Shown: positions 36,525-46,370, numbered from the stretch's first letter. The stretch is DNA of 64,000 bases from Anaerolineae bacterium (GCA_019637615.1 JAHBVJ010000005.1:124001-188000), one strand, 5' to 3'. A program made the numbers and translations. Notes: generated by a model not told the origin, from the sequence alone.

Positions 36525-37847
36525 TTATTGATAGTCGGGCAGAATTTCGTTCACTTCGTCAGTGATCTTTTGCATCGTCTCTTCGATGTTCGCGCCGCCC
36601 GTGATCATCGAGTCCATTGTGGGGGTCAGTTTCTCGTCTACCGCTGCGCTGTACACGGCTGTGCGGCAGAACGACGTGCTGAGTTCCTTGGCGAGGTCGA
36701 GCCACACCTGCCCGATCTTCTGCTCACCGAATAGCTTGGTCGGCATGGTTGCGAACTCGCCTTCGAGGTACGGGATGTAGGGCGGGATGATGCCCCAATT
36801 GCCCGCCGCCGTCGCGCCTTCCATCGACGCGAACGCGAATTCCATGAATATCTTCGCCAGATCGGGGTTCTGTGTCGTAGCGGGCGAAATGAGCGTAGCG
36901 CCGCCCCATACCGCCGTGCGCGGGCCGCCAGCAACGGCGCGTGGCATCGGAGCCAACCGCCATTTGCCCAGCACACTCGCATCAACATTGGCTTCCCAGA
37001 ACCCGCGCGCCCATGCTGGAGCGAGGTCGATTACCAGATCGCCAGTGTTGATCGCGTTCCAGTATTCTGGCGTCCAGAAGTCAGCTTGCAGCGTCGATCC
37101 CGTGTCGTAAATCTTCTTGATCAGCTTGACAGCGTTAAGTCCGGCCTCATCGTTGAGCGTGATCGACTCATTGTCGCAGGTGGCTGGCCCCGACCCGCCG
37201 TACTGGTTATCGAACCAGCTCCACTGCGCCGCCGCCACAAACGTCCCGCCCTTCGGGTACAGCACGGCTTTCTTGCCCGCCGCCGCGACTTTGGTCAGGA
37301 TGTCGAGGAAGTCCGGCTCGTACATCATGTCTTGTGAAATCTCGATCCCCATCTCTTTCAGCAGGTCTTCCCGATAGTACAGACCGCTGACGGACAGGTC
37401 GCCGGGCATCCCGAAGTAGCCATTCTTGGAGGGCACCCACGCCTCAGCCAGTTTTCCGGCGATCAGCTTATCCTTGACCTTATCAACGATATCGGTAGTT
37501 TCCAGTAGCGCCCCGACGCTGCCATACTGCTGCACCATGTAGGCTTCTGCCCAGTACAGGTCAGGCGCGCCCGTGCCCGCCGCCATCGCCGTCTTGAACT
37601 TGGCGGCGTGGTCATCAATTTGCTGCCAATCTAGTTCGACATTCGGATATTTCTTTAGGAAGGCTTCGCGAATATTGTCGAGTGGGTGCGAGCCGTGTCC
37701 CCAGAAGGTCAATTTGCCCGTCAGCGATGTATCTTGCGCATGAGTGACGAGTTGACTGCCCCGCCCCGCCAGCGCCAACCCCGCGGCGGAAAGACCAGCC
37801 AATTGAATGAAACGGCGACGTGAGAGACCATGAGACTGAGATGACAT
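36525..37847 (-). CDS. extracellular solute-binding protein family 1 (carbohydrate), Tat-type leader
   Basis: 440 residues from ATG 37847, with AGGAGC just upstream. The leader LSRRRFIQLAGLSAAGLALA has a twin-arginine motif. The mature protein shows LTFWGHGSHPLDNIREAFLK and AMAAGTGAPDLYWAEAYMVQ, the family 1 pattern, and a Trp-rich ligand region. It heads the minus-strand operon with two permeases and an SDR enzyme. A consensus promoter is found at 37964-37992. The ligand is unknown. Confidence 0.88.
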   Translation of the reverse strand: MSSQSHGLSRRRFIQLAGLSAAGLALAGRGSQLVTHAQDTSLTGKLTFWGHGSHPLDNIREAFLKKYPNVELDWQQIDDHAAKFKTAMAAGTGAPDLYWAEAYMVQQYGSVGALLETTDIVDKVKDKLIAGKLAEAWVPSKNGYFGMPGDLSVSGLYYREDLLKEMGIEISQDMMYEPDFLDILTKVAAAGKKAVLYPKGGTFVAAAQWSWFDNQYGGSGPATCDNESITLNDEAGLNAVKLIKKIYDTGSTLQADFWTPEYWNAINTGDLVIDLAPAWARGFWEANVDASVLGKWRLAPMPRAVAGGPRTAVWGGATLISPATTQNPDLAKIFMEFAFASMEGATAAGNWGIIPPYIPYLEGEFATMPTKLFGEQKIGQVWLDLAKELSTSFCRTAVYSAAVDEKLTPTMDSMITGGANIEETMQKITDEVNEILPDYQ

Positions 37848-37963
37848 AACAAAAGCTCCTAAAAAACTAAAAATATAGGTGTCCTCAGTAGAGGAACACA
37901 CGGGTTATGCAACTAGATTGGATGGGCAGGATGGATTCGATTTATAAATTATATTTAATAGAT

Positions 37964-37992
37964 ATTGTAAAGGATGAGATGAGGACTGTCAA
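37964..37992 (-). promoter_or_regulatory. consensus sigma70 promoter of the third sugar transporter operon
   Basis: On the minus strand, TTGACA (37992-37987), a 17-base spacer and TACAAT (37969-37964). The start would lie near 37957 in an AT-rich leader, about 110 bases before the binding-protein start codon. Confidence 0.8.
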
Positions 37993-38118
37993 TCCGTTTG
38001 ACACGGAAAATTCAAAAACGGCAGGAATCGCACTGTATCACTGCTGACCGCAATCAGAGGGATGGTTTGGAGAACGGTATGCGTCAGCCTATGCCAGCGC
38101 ATACTGTGTTATCGAACA

Positions 38119-39684
38119 CTAGAATTTGCCAGTCAGCGCCTTGATCTGCTCTTTGATCGTCGGGCCTTGCATGAACGCGATGATCCGCATCAACAGATTC
38201 TGCTTGAGCTGCGTATGCGGATACCAGATCAACATCTCGCTGATCGAAATGGGGACGAGATCAACGCTGATGCCCTGCGTCGTCGTCATTTCCAGCAAGC
38301 CTTCTTTGCCGCGCGTACGTCCGTAGCCTGTCTCACCGACGCCGCCCCACGGCAGCGCGGGCAAATTCGCGGAGATGATGTGATCGTTGACGCCCGCGTG
38401 TCCCGCCTTCAACTGCCGCGCAATCCGCAGCCCACGCGCCCGATCCCGCGTCCATACCGAGCCGAGCAGCCCGTAGCCTGTCCCGTTCGCCAACTGCACG
38501 GCTTCTTCTTCGCTGTCTACTGGCACAATAGACACGACTGGCCCGAACGTCTCATCGGTCAACACGCGCATAGCTGGCTTTAAATCGGTCAAAATGGTCG
38601 GCTCATAGAACCGTCCGCCGCCGTTCTCGATTACGCGCCCGCCGATCACCGCCTGTGCGCCTTGTGCCAGCGCTTCTTGCACCTGTGATTCCACGATTTT
38701 CAACTGCATTGCCGTCGTCATCGGCGCTAAACACAGGCTGCCATCCTGCGTCCGCACGCGCACATGCTCGGTGATCTCTTTCGCCAACTTCTGCACGAAG
38801 CTGTCCATCACACTGCGCATCACATACACGCGCTCCACCGACGCACACGCCTGCCCCGCGTTCGCCATGCTGCCAAAGGTGACCCCCTTAGCGGCGCGGT
38901 CAAGGTCGGCGTCTTCCAGCACGATGGTGGCGTCCTTGCCGCCGAGTTCCAGCGTCACCGGAATCAGGTGTTCAGCGGCGGCAGCGGCGACTTTGCGACC
39001 CGTCGACACGCTGCCTGTGAACGCGATCTTGTTCGGCTTGGCTTTGATCGCGGCGGCGGCGACTTCGCCCGTCCCGTGGATGATCTGGAACACATCGCGC
39101 GGGACGCCTGCTTCCCATAACATATTCGCCAGCAGTTCGCCCGACAGCACCGCGAACTCCGACGGTTTGAACAGCACCGTATTGCCCGCGATCAAGGCCG
39201 CCATAATCGCTGGAACCGTCAGATAAAACGGGAAATTCCACGGCGAAATGATCAGCACCACCCCATGAGCGCGATATTCGATCTGGTGGTAACGAAACGC
39301 CAGCAGCAACGAGAACACCGGACGCGGGCGCAGTGTTTCTTCCGCAGTGCGCAGGTAATAACTGATCATCTCGATGGAAGGCCAGAATTCTTGTGAGAGT
39401 GCCTCGAACGGCAGCTTGCCCTGTTCCTCCATCACGACACCATTGATGCGGTCTCGCTTGAAGTAAAACACTTCTTTGAACTTACGCATCACCTTCAAGC
39501 GCCCCTTCACGCCGAGTGCTTCCCACGCGGGTTGGGCTGCCCTCGCCCCCGCCATGATCGCGGGAATATCATCGACATTTGTGGCGCACACTTCGCCTAT
39601 TTTCGCACCGGTCGCGGGGTTGAATGCTTCGAGTAGACGCGGTTTGATCGGGGTCGATTGGAGCGTGTTAGAGGCTGCGTTCAT
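38119..39684 (-). CDS. aldehyde dehydrogenase family protein
   Basis: 521 residues from ATG 39684. Motifs: ISPWNFPFYLT, FTGSVSTGRKV (cofactor), LELGGKDATIVLEDADL (general base), and the catalytic Cys in NAGQACASVERVYV; near the C-terminus LPWGGVGETGYG. The N-terminal insertion around LRPRPVFSLLLAFRY and the hydrophobic tail resemble aldehyde dehydrogenases acting on hydrophobic or semialdehyde substrates rather than the sugar-acid type at 6556. It is transcribed alone, divergently from the THEP1-like gene. The physiological substrate is not evident. Confidence 0.85.
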   Translation of the reverse strand: MNAASNTLQSTPIKPRLLEAFNPATGAKIGEVCATNVDDIPAIMAGARAAQPAWEALGVKGRLKVMRKFKEVFYFKRDRINGVVMEEQGKLPFEALSQEFWPSIEMISYYLRTAEETLRPRPVFSLLLAFRYHQIEYRAHGVVLIISPWNFPFYLTVPAIMAALIAGNTVLFKPSEFAVLSGELLANMLWEAGVPRDVFQIIHGTGEVAAAAIKAKPNKIAFTGSVSTGRKVAAAAAEHLIPVTLELGGKDATIVLEDADLDRAAKGVTFGSMANAGQACASVERVYVMRSVMDSFVQKLAKEITEHVRVRTQDGSLCLAPMTTAMQLKIVESQVQEALAQGAQAVIGGRVIENGGGRFYEPTILTDLKPAMRVLTDETFGPVVSIVPVDSEEEAVQLANGTGYGLLGSVWTRDRARGLRIARQLKAGHAGVNDHIISANLPALPWGGVGETGYGRTRGKEGLLEMTTTQGISVDLVPISISEMLIWYPHTQLKQNLLMRIIAFMQGPTIKEQIKALTGKF

Positions 39685-39793
39685 CGTCGGACTTTCTTCT
39701 AAAGCGACAAATGACATACTATATGGATACGAGTATAGCAATGACTCTGGTAGCTTGATAGGGCGTAGATTCGTCTATCAGCAAGGATTGTAC

Positions 39794-40342
39794 ATGAACC
39801 TCAAACTACTCTTGACCGGAAGACCGGGTACTGGCAAAACCACCGCCATCAAGCGTGTACTAGCAGCCTTTCCGGATCAATTCGCGGGCATCTACACGGA
39901 AGAAATCCGCGAGCATGGCGTGCGCGTCGGCTTCCGCATGTGCGATCTGGACGGCAATGTCGGCATCTTGGCGCATCTTGATTATGCCCGCACTATGCCA
40001 CGTGTGGCAGCTTACGGCGTCGATGTCGGCGTGGTCGATCAGATCGGGACGGCGGCAGTCCGGCGTGCCCTCGAGTCCAACCGTGCGCTCGTCATCGATG
40101 AACTCGCGCCGATGGAATTCTACTCACCCGCCTTCGTCGCCATCATCCACGAAGCGTTCGCCTCGCCGCTCGATCTCCTCGCGGGCATCGTCTATCGACG
40201 CGATCGGGTGGCTGATGCCATCAAAGCCCGCGACGGCGTGGAAGTCCTCACACTGACTGTTCCCACTCGTGCTCAACTCACCGACTTGCTCTTACACCGT
40301 TTCGCCGCCCGCTTCACACTACTTAACAACACGCTATCGTGA
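39794..40342 (+). CDS. THEP1-like nucleoside-triphosphatase
   Basis: 182 residues from ATG 39794. Walker A GRPGTGKTT lies at about 9-17 and Walker B plus acidic pair ALVIDELAPMEF near 100; the intervening GIYTEEIREHGVRVGFRMCD is characteristic of THEP1 proteins, which hydrolyse ATP, GTP and other NTPs and may act as RNA- or nucleotide-linked kinases. The family is found mostly in archaea and thermophilic bacteria. Longer in-frame starts back to 39476 are antisense to the aldehyde dehydrogenase and are rejected. It is a single gene with a 166-base gap downstream. Confidence 0.85.
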   Translation: MNLKLLLTGRPGTGKTTAIKRVLAAFPDQFAGIYTEEIREHGVRVGFRMCDLDGNVGILAHLDYARTMPRVAAYGVDVGVVDQIGTAAVRRALESNRALVIDELAPMEFYSPAFVAIIHEAFASPLDLLAGIVYRRDRVADAIKARDGVEVLTLTVPTRAQLTDLLLHRFAARFTLLNNTLS

Positions 40343-40508
40343 CATCATGCGATTCTGACTTTACTAAGCACGAAGGACTAGCACGCAGCACTTCTCTAGC
40401 GGCTTGCACAAACCCAGTGTCATAATGCCATCAACCGCTGGCAGTTTTGCCCTAAAACTACTATAGTTTTGCGAATTTAGTGCCAGTTGCCGATGAAGAT
40501 CATTACTC

Positions 40509-42137
40509 ATGGATAAACCCAAGAACAAGAATGATGACGCGCCGCGCGTGTCGTCCTCTCGCCCGCCTATCATCCTTCCTCCGTGGCTTGATAAGCTGAG
40601 CATCCAAGCCGCGAAATTCCCTTGGTGGGTCTTGATCATCGCCATTGGGTTGGCAGCGCTGTTTTATTCATTCGCCACCAGCAATTTGTACCGTCGCGTC
40701 TTGGCCTTCGTGACGGATAACCCGCAGATCACCACCAATCGCTACGCTCGCGTCGGCTACGATGTCAAAGCGGCAGATGGCAGCACCAAAACCGTGCGTG
40801 GCACCATCATCGCGCAAGACGATAACACGGTCACCGTCGAAACTACCCGCGAAGTGCAGGACACCATTCTGCGTCAGGACATCGGCAAGCTGACTTGCGC
40901 CGCACCGGATGCCAGCGGCAATTGTCCCGTCGGTCAGCCCGTTTCCGTCGAGCGCGTCAGCATCAGCGGACACTTGATCCTAGAAGACCTCGGCAAATAT
41001 CAACTCGTCAGTGATGCAGGCGATACCGTCAATATCCTCAAAGTCTCGGTTGCAGATCGCCCCAATCCACAGCCGACTGAGTCGAAGAAAATGGAGACGC
41101 GCACGCCGCCGGAGTGCAAGGCCAACCCCGAAGGCACTTGCGAGATCGCGCTGCAACTCATCCCCGGCACAGATGGCAATAAATTTAATGAATTGATGCT
41201 GATCGATTCAACAGCAGACGCGGTGGTTGTGCAGACCATTCCCCCGCAGGTCGAGGTGCTCAACCGCAGCGACATCCTTACCCAACGTGATTACGAACCT
41301 GAACAATGCGCCCTCAACAACCTCGCGGGCTGCAACGAAGGGCCGTTTCTCACGCTCGGCGTGACTTTTGGCGCGTTCTTCCTCGCCTGCCTGATCGGGT
41401 TGACCTTCGGCATGATGCGCATCTCCGGCAATTGGGTGCTCAACAACATTGCGACGGTCTACGTCGAAGTGATTCGCGGAGTACCTCTGTTAGTGATTTT
41501 GCTGTTCTTCAATTTCGCCTTCGCGCCATGGTTCCGTGATCAATTCCCCGGCCTCGCGCCGACTTTTTCCGCGTGGATTATCGGGATTGCCGTGCTGATC
41601 GCGCTCTATTTCATGGTGCGCGGCAGGCTGCAAAACTTGCCGCTGGAAGAGTTGATGCAGCCCGTCATCGTGATAGCTGTGATCACTGCCATTGTCATCG
41701 CCATCATCGCCTATTTTGCTGCCAACAGCACCCTCAACGCCGTGCAGCGCGCCATCATCGGCTTGGCCTTCGGCTATGGCGCATTTCTGGCGGAATTGTT
41801 CCGCGCGGGCATTCAGAGCGTTGGTAAAGGCCAGATGGAAGCCGCCCGCAGCCTCGGTATGAGCTACGTGCAGGCCATGCGCTATGTGATCCTGCCGCAA
41901 GCCTTCCGCGTGGTGTTGCCGCCCTTGGGTAACGAATTCATCGCAATTTTGAAAGACACCTCACTCATCGCCGTCATCGCCGTCGCGGAATTAACGCAAA
42001 AAGCGCGCCTTTTCGCCTCGGCCACCTATCAAGTCTTCCCGTCGTACATCACCATCGGGGCACTGTATCTGTGCATGACTCTGTTTCTCTCCTTCCTCGT
42101 GCGGACGGTGGAACGACGCTTGAGCATGAATCGATAA
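40509..42137 (+). CDS. polar amino-acid ABC permease with large extracytoplasmic insert
   Basis: 542 residues, longer than common HisM/GlnP permeases (220-400). One helix at about 37-57 is followed by some 215 residues outside the membrane (YARVGYDVKAADGSTKTVRG, several Cys: CAAPDASGNC, ECKANPEGTC, CALNNLAGC). The standard permease core begins near 280 (LTLGVTFGAFFLACLIGLTF) and ends with the EAA-like MEAARSLGMSYVQAMRYVIL at about 442 and LKDTSLIAVIAVAELTQKA. No binding protein or ATPase is adjacent. The paired cysteines suggest disulphides in the outer domain. Confidence 0.85.
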   Translation: MDKPKNKNDDAPRVSSSRPPIILPPWLDKLSIQAAKFPWWVLIIAIGLAALFYSFATSNLYRRVLAFVTDNPQITTNRYARVGYDVKAADGSTKTVRGTIIAQDDNTVTVETTREVQDTILRQDIGKLTCAAPDASGNCPVGQPVSVERVSISGHLILEDLGKYQLVSDAGDTVNILKVSVADRPNPQPTESKKMETRTPPECKANPEGTCEIALQLIPGTDGNKFNELMLIDSTADAVVVQTIPPQVEVLNRSDILTQRDYEPEQCALNNLAGCNEGPFLTLGVTFGAFFLACLIGLTFGMMRISGNWVLNNIATVYVEVIRGVPLLVILLFFNFAFAPWFRDQFPGLAPTFSAWIIGIAVLIALYFMVRGRLQNLPLEELMQPVIVIAVITAIVIAIIAYFAANSTLNAVQRAIIGLAFGYGAFLAELFRAGIQSVGKGQMEAARSLGMSYVQAMRYVILPQAFRVVLPPLGNEFIAILKDTSLIAVIAVAELTQKARLFASATYQVFPSYITIGALYLCMTLFLSFLVRTVERRLSMNR

Positions 42138-42240
42138 CCCTGATAACGTGCGGTTCAGCTCACAATAGTGGCAGCATCACGCGGTTTGCCGTATACTGCA
42201 CTATGGGTTTTCGGAGCATTTGCTAGGCGGAGCATGATTG

Positions 42241-45087
42241 ATGATCCCCGATAAGAAATTTATGTCGCACGGTGCGCCCATTCGCGAGAAACGCTTATTA
42301 CCCGTCCAACCGCCGGGGCAAGCCATCGGGCGCAATCGTGAGCTGGCCTCCATGCACGTCACCATCAAGGCAGGGGCATCGCTACTGCTGTACGGCCCCG
42401 CCGGGATCGGCAAAACCGCTCTGGCAGCCGTTTTGGCGACAGCGCAGATCGCTTCTAATCCCGGTGGCGTCTTGTGGTTGATGCTCAACGAAGATGATTT
42501 GACGGCAATCGCCACCCGTGTTGCCCGTGCCTATGATGAAGACATTTTCAGTACGGCGACCTCGGATTGGATCAAAGCCTCTGGTCGGGTGCGCGAATTG
42601 CTGCAAAAGAATCGCCCGCTGATCATCTTCGACGGGCTGCTCGATCCCGCCAGCATTCGCGAATTCGTCAAGCAGTGCGCCCCCACCAACGCCATCATCG
42701 TGATCAGCGACCGTGTCTTCCCCGGCCCGTGGACGCCCATCGAACTCAAGCCCCTGAACGAAAAAGAGTCGCAGCATGTATTCAGGATTTACGCTGGCCT
42801 TGGCGATGTTGGTACCACCGTTGATACCGAATCGCTGATCGAGTTCCTTGATGGCTACCCGTTGACGCTGGAATTGGCGGGACGCACCTGTGCGGTGGAC
42901 AAACTGACGGCGGGTGAATTCCTGTCCAGCTTGCCCGCCACAGGCAGTGGCTCGATCCAGCAAACGGTCATGTCAGCCGTCTTCAAGCGGCTGGATACTG
43001 CCTCGCAAGGCGTGCTCTTGGTCTTAGCCGCCACATCCACGCGCTCCGCCAGCGTTGAATTACTCAGTATGGCGACCCGCCTTGCACCCGCCGATGTCAT
43101 CGCCCAAGCCCGCAAATTAGTCGCCCGTGGCGTCGCGCGTGAATATCTGAGTTATGGTCAGGTGCGCTACATTCTGCATGAAGTGGCCTACGAATTCGCG
43201 CGCAACTGGCTGTCCAGCTTCCAACGGCTGGAAGGTCTCGAAGCCCGCGTCATGCAAGCCCTGCTCACCTATACCGAGCTGCACGCCAAAAACACGGTGG
43301 CGGATCATGACCGTCTAGCGGATGAGATTGATAACATCCTTGGCACGGCAGCCTACGCGGTGGATAGAGGCAAAGGCGAGGTGCTCAACCGCTTGACGAC
43401 GGCGCTGGAAAATAACGCCGATGATTTCATCATGGAGCGTCATTTCTGGCTAGAGCTTGATCTTCTGAAGAAATTGGCGTCCTTGCTGCGTGAAGCCCCG
43501 ACCATGCGCAAGACCGCCACCATAGAACTGCCGCGTATTCCATCCGTCACGGTTGAAGATACACTCCCCGCCACGGCAACCGCGCCAACCGCGCCTCCGC
43601 CACCACCGCCGGAAATGCCGAGCACTCCCGACGCGGAGACTATCCAACTCGCGCTGAACGTGCCCGCAATCACCATCGAACCGCCTTCGGAGTCGTCTGC
43701 CGAGGAAACTCTCGACGCCCCGACGACGCCCGCGAACATCGTGATCGAGGAGCCGCCCGTCGAGGACATGCCAAACGAGACGCAGCCCGCGCCCGCCATC
43801 AGCTTCGTGCAGCCTACGGTTTCCGCGCCACCACCGCCACCGCCGCCGCTATCACTGCGTCCGCAGCCAGTAAAACTGACGCCCGATAAACCGACGGTCG
43901 AAACGCCTAGCGTTACCTTGCCATCGGCGGCAGTCTTGCAGACGCCACCGCCTGTCGAGACGCAAGCCAATCTCCTGACGCGTCTGGAACCGCCCTTCCC
44001 CATCGAAGACGATACGGAAATCGGGGAACAGGCCAAAACCAACCCCGATGAAGATACCGAATTGCGTACCCCGCCTTCGATCAAGACCATGCGCGACATG
44101 CTGGTTGAGGCACGTCAGAATCGCGATCAACGCCGTGAAGCGCTGCTCCTGCAATCCTTGGCGCAGCACAGCATGGATGTCGGGCGTACGGACGAGGCTA
44201 TCAGCCTATTCAAAGATGCGTTGGCAGTTTTCGAGAAGGTGGACGATCAAGATGGGATGTTGGCGACACTGGACGTGCTGGCCTCGCTGTCGTCCTACAT
44301 CGGCAAGCCGGACGACGCCCTCGTCTACGCCACGCGCGGCGTCAACTTCGCGCAGCAAATCGGGGATAAGGCGCGGCTCGGCAGGTTGCAAACCCGTCTC
44401 GCGGATCTCCGTCTTGGCATTGGCGATCTGCCCACCGCCATCCAGACCTACGCTACCGCCGTCGAAACGCTGCGTAGTACCGAAGACTGGGTTTCCATCG
44501 GCGTCGCGATGTCCAAACTGGGCAATGCCTACCTGCAAAATAAACAGCCAAACGAAGCCGTCCAACTGCTCGAAGCTGCCATCGCCATGTTCCGCAAAGA
44601 ACGCCGCGCGGATCAAGAAAGTAAGTCATTGGGCAAACTCGGCAGTGCCTACACGCAGCTTAATCAGTGGGCCAAGGCGCAGGAGCATCACGAACGCGCC
44701 GTGACCTTAGCGCGTGAGCAGTTCGATCACGCCACCGAAGCCGAGCAGTTCGCCGCTATTGGCTATTTGCGCGAACTCCAGCGTGATCGCGAAGGCTCAT
44801 TGCTAAATTATCGGCGCGCACTCCATGCCGCCTATCTGGTCGATGACGTGAATCAGCAGGTTGCCTACATCATCCAGCTTGGCGAGTTCATGATTGACGA
44901 TACACGCACGCTCACGCAAGCTGTCCAACTGCTGCGTGAGGCCGAAGAAAAACAGCGCACGCCGGAAGCCGAACGCTTGCTAAAACGCGCCGAACAGCGC
45001 CTCAAGCGAGCCTCCAACGCGGGGTTGCCTATCCCGCCCGCCGAAGCCTCGAATCGGGATTTCGCCGCCAAAGCCTACGTCGCCTAG
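42241..45087 (+). CDS. STAND-like ATPase with proline-rich linker and TPR array
   Basis: 948 residues. N-terminal P-loop NTPase: Walker A GPAGIGKTA with K58, Walker B PLIIFDGLLD near 125, and a sensor-like VIVISDRVFPGPW; a winged-helix-like part follows (about 250-330). Residues about 435-610 are low-complexity, with poly-Pro tracts PPPPPPEMP and PPPPPPPLSL. The C-terminal third (about 620-930) consists of TPR repeats (EALLLQSLAQHSMDVGRTDEA and onward). This is the NB-ARC/SWACOS plus superhelix plan used for regulation or, in some relatives, defence. No nuclease or other toxic effector domain is visible. ATG 42241 has GGCGGAG upstream. Confidence 0.8.
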   Translation: MIPDKKFMSHGAPIREKRLLPVQPPGQAIGRNRELASMHVTIKAGASLLLYGPAGIGKTALAAVLATAQIASNPGGVLWLMLNEDDLTAIATRVARAYDEDIFSTATSDWIKASGRVRELLQKNRPLIIFDGLLDPASIREFVKQCAPTNAIIVISDRVFPGPWTPIELKPLNEKESQHVFRIYAGLGDVGTTVDTESLIEFLDGYPLTLELAGRTCAVDKLTAGEFLSSLPATGSGSIQQTVMSAVFKRLDTASQGVLLVLAATSTRSASVELLSMATRLAPADVIAQARKLVARGVAREYLSYGQVRYILHEVAYEFARNWLSSFQRLEGLEARVMQALLTYTELHAKNTVADHDRLADEIDNILGTAAYAVDRGKGEVLNRLTTALENNADDFIMERHFWLELDLLKKLASLLREAPTMRKTATIELPRIPSVTVEDTLPATATAPTAPPPPPPEMPSTPDAETIQLALNVPAITIEPPSESSAEETLDAPTTPANIVIEEPPVEDMPNETQPAPAISFVQPTVSAPPPPPPPLSLRPQPVKLTPDKPTVETPSVTLPSAAVLQTPPPVETQANLLTRLEPPFPIEDDTEIGEQAKTNPDEDTELRTPPSIKTMRDMLVEARQNRDQRREALLLQSLAQHSMDVGRTDEAISLFKDALAVFEKVDDQDGMLATLDVLASLSSYIGKPDDALVYATRGVNFAQQIGDKARLGRLQTRLADLRLGIGDLPTAIQTYATAVETLRSTEDWVSIGVAMSKLGNAYLQNKQPNEAVQLLEAAIAMFRKERRADQESKSLGKLGSAYTQLNQWAKAQEHHERAVTLAREQFDHATEAEQFAAIGYLRELQRDREGSLLNYRRALHAAYLVDDVNQQVAYIIQLGEFMIDDTRTLTQAVQLLREAEEKQRTPEAERLLKRAEQRLKRASNAGLPIPPAEASNRDFAAKAYVA

Positions 45088-45099
45088 CTAACTTGCCAA

Positions 45100-45138
45100 C
45101 CACCCCTACAGTAAACGCTTAAGTAGGGGTGGATTTTA
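45100..45138 (+). terminator. terminator after the STAND-like gene
   Basis: CCACCCCTAC (45100-45109) pairs perfectly with GTAGGGGTGG (45123-45132), followed by ATTTTAT. Confidence 0.8.
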
Positions 45139-45298
45139 TCTCACCCTAACTTTCCGCTTGCTCTATCATCCCACCGCCTACGCGCCTTAACACGCCGCGT
45201 TGCAATCGCCATTACCAAATGTCATAGAAAATAGTGATAAAAATCACAAACGCCTTACATCCTCGCATTAATGTGTTCTCGCTGACGTATATGAATTC

Positions 45299-45347
45299 TG
45301 AAATGAAGTGCGTATAGAAATTCAGTAGCGAGTTGACCTTCATTTCA
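45299..45347. promoter_or_regulatory. inverted repeat upstream of the squalene/phytoene synthase gene
   Basis: TGAAATGAAG (45299-45308) and CTTCATTTCA (45338-45347) are perfect inverted copies 29 bases apart, ending 24 bases before the start codon. They could be an operator or fold back over the leader of the mRNA. Confidence 0.45.
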
Positions 45348-45371
45348 TGGGCTAGGATCAAGGGAACGGCG

Positions 45372-46322
45372 ATGACAAATCTTACGATAGCTTCCGACAA
45401 ATTGAGTACCGCTGAAGTCCAATCCGTACAAAAACTACGGGTTCGAATGCTTGATGAAAACGATCTAGCGCTGCCCACTGCCATCACCAAAGCCGCCAGC
45501 AAGCAGACCTTCTATACGATCAAGTTATTGGTAGATCCGGAACGCGTCATGGACGCCTACCGCGCCTACGCTTATTTCCGTTGGGTGGACGACTCGCTCG
45601 ATGCCCCGGTTGCGCAGCAAAGCAATCGTGTCTCGTTCCTAGAGCGTCAACAAATGATCATCGACTGCGCCTATCAAGGGCATTGGCCTTCTATGCTGAC
45701 CGCTGAGGAGCGCATGGTTGTCGAACTGATCCGCACTGATCGTGAACAAAACAGCGGCTTGCAAGACTATATCCGGCACATGCTGGCGGTCATGGAATTC
45801 GACGCCTATCGTCGCGGCAAGCTGATTTCGGCGCACGAATTAGCCACCTACACGCGCCATCTCGCCGTCGCAGTCACGGAAGCCATGCACTATTTCATCG
45901 GTCACAACGACTCAGCGCCCTGTGGGGAAGCTCGTTATTTCGCCGTCACCGCCGCCCACATCACGCACATGCTGCGCGATACCTGTGACGATGTCGCGGC
46001 GGGCTACTACAACATCCCGCAAGAATTCCTACTCGAACACGGCATTGATGCGACCGAAGTCAATAGCGATGCCTATCGTGAGTGGGTCAAAAACCGTGTC
46101 GAGCTGGCGCGCACCTACTTCAACGCGGGCAGAGACGCCCTCGCGCAAGCGAATCGCCGTTGTCGGATCGCGGGCTACGCGTACATGGCACGTTTCGAAG
46201 GCGTCTTGGATGCCATCGAACGTGAAGGCTATCGACTCCGCGCCGCCTATCCAGAACTCAAGCATCTCGGCGGCATGTTGAAGATGAGCTGGTCAGTTCT
46301 TGGTGGCCTCGTCCGTGCCTAA
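45372..46322 (+). CDS. squalene/phytoene synthase family protein
   Basis: 316 residues. The two Asp-rich motifs of head-to-head prenyl synthases are present: RWVDDSLDAP near 75 and RDTCDDVAAGYYNIPQEFL near 205. The enzyme joins two C15 or C20 prenyl diphosphates at the membrane surface. The next gene, 60 bases downstream, is a CrtI-type desaturase, so phytoene (or an apo-phytoene/dehydrosqualene) synthesis is the likely role (crtB-like). I start at ATG 45372 because conserved sequence begins soon after; an ATG at 45345 is inside the inverted repeat. Confidence 0.85.
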   Translation: MTNLTIASDKLSTAEVQSVQKLRVRMLDENDLALPTAITKAASKQTFYTIKLLVDPERVMDAYRAYAYFRWVDDSLDAPVAQQSNRVSFLERQQMIIDCAYQGHWPSMLTAEERMVVELIRTDREQNSGLQDYIRHMLAVMEFDAYRRGKLISAHELATYTRHLAVAVTEAMHYFIGHNDSAPCGEARYFAVTAAHITHMLRDTCDDVAAGYYNIPQEFLLEHGIDATEVNSDAYREWVKNRVELARTYFNAGRDALAQANRRCRIAGYAYMARFEGVLDAIEREGYRLRAAYPELKHLGGMLKMSWSVLGGLVRA

Positions 46323-46342
46323 CTGATAGATGCATGGACTTC

Positions 46343-46370
46343 GCACTAAACGCCCAGCACTAAGCACTAC
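46343..46370 (+). repeat. short GCACTAA heptamer cluster before the desaturase gene
   Basis: GCACTAA at 46343-46349 and 46357-46363, then GCACTAC at 46364-46370, ending 12 bases before ATG 46383. It is the same heptamer as the 16-copy tract at 63738. Confidence 0.7.

Noticed and set aside
39476..39793. 106-residue N-terminal extension of the THEP1-like protein
   Set aside because: It is antisense to the aldehyde dehydrogenase and precedes a normal THEP1 start at 39794.
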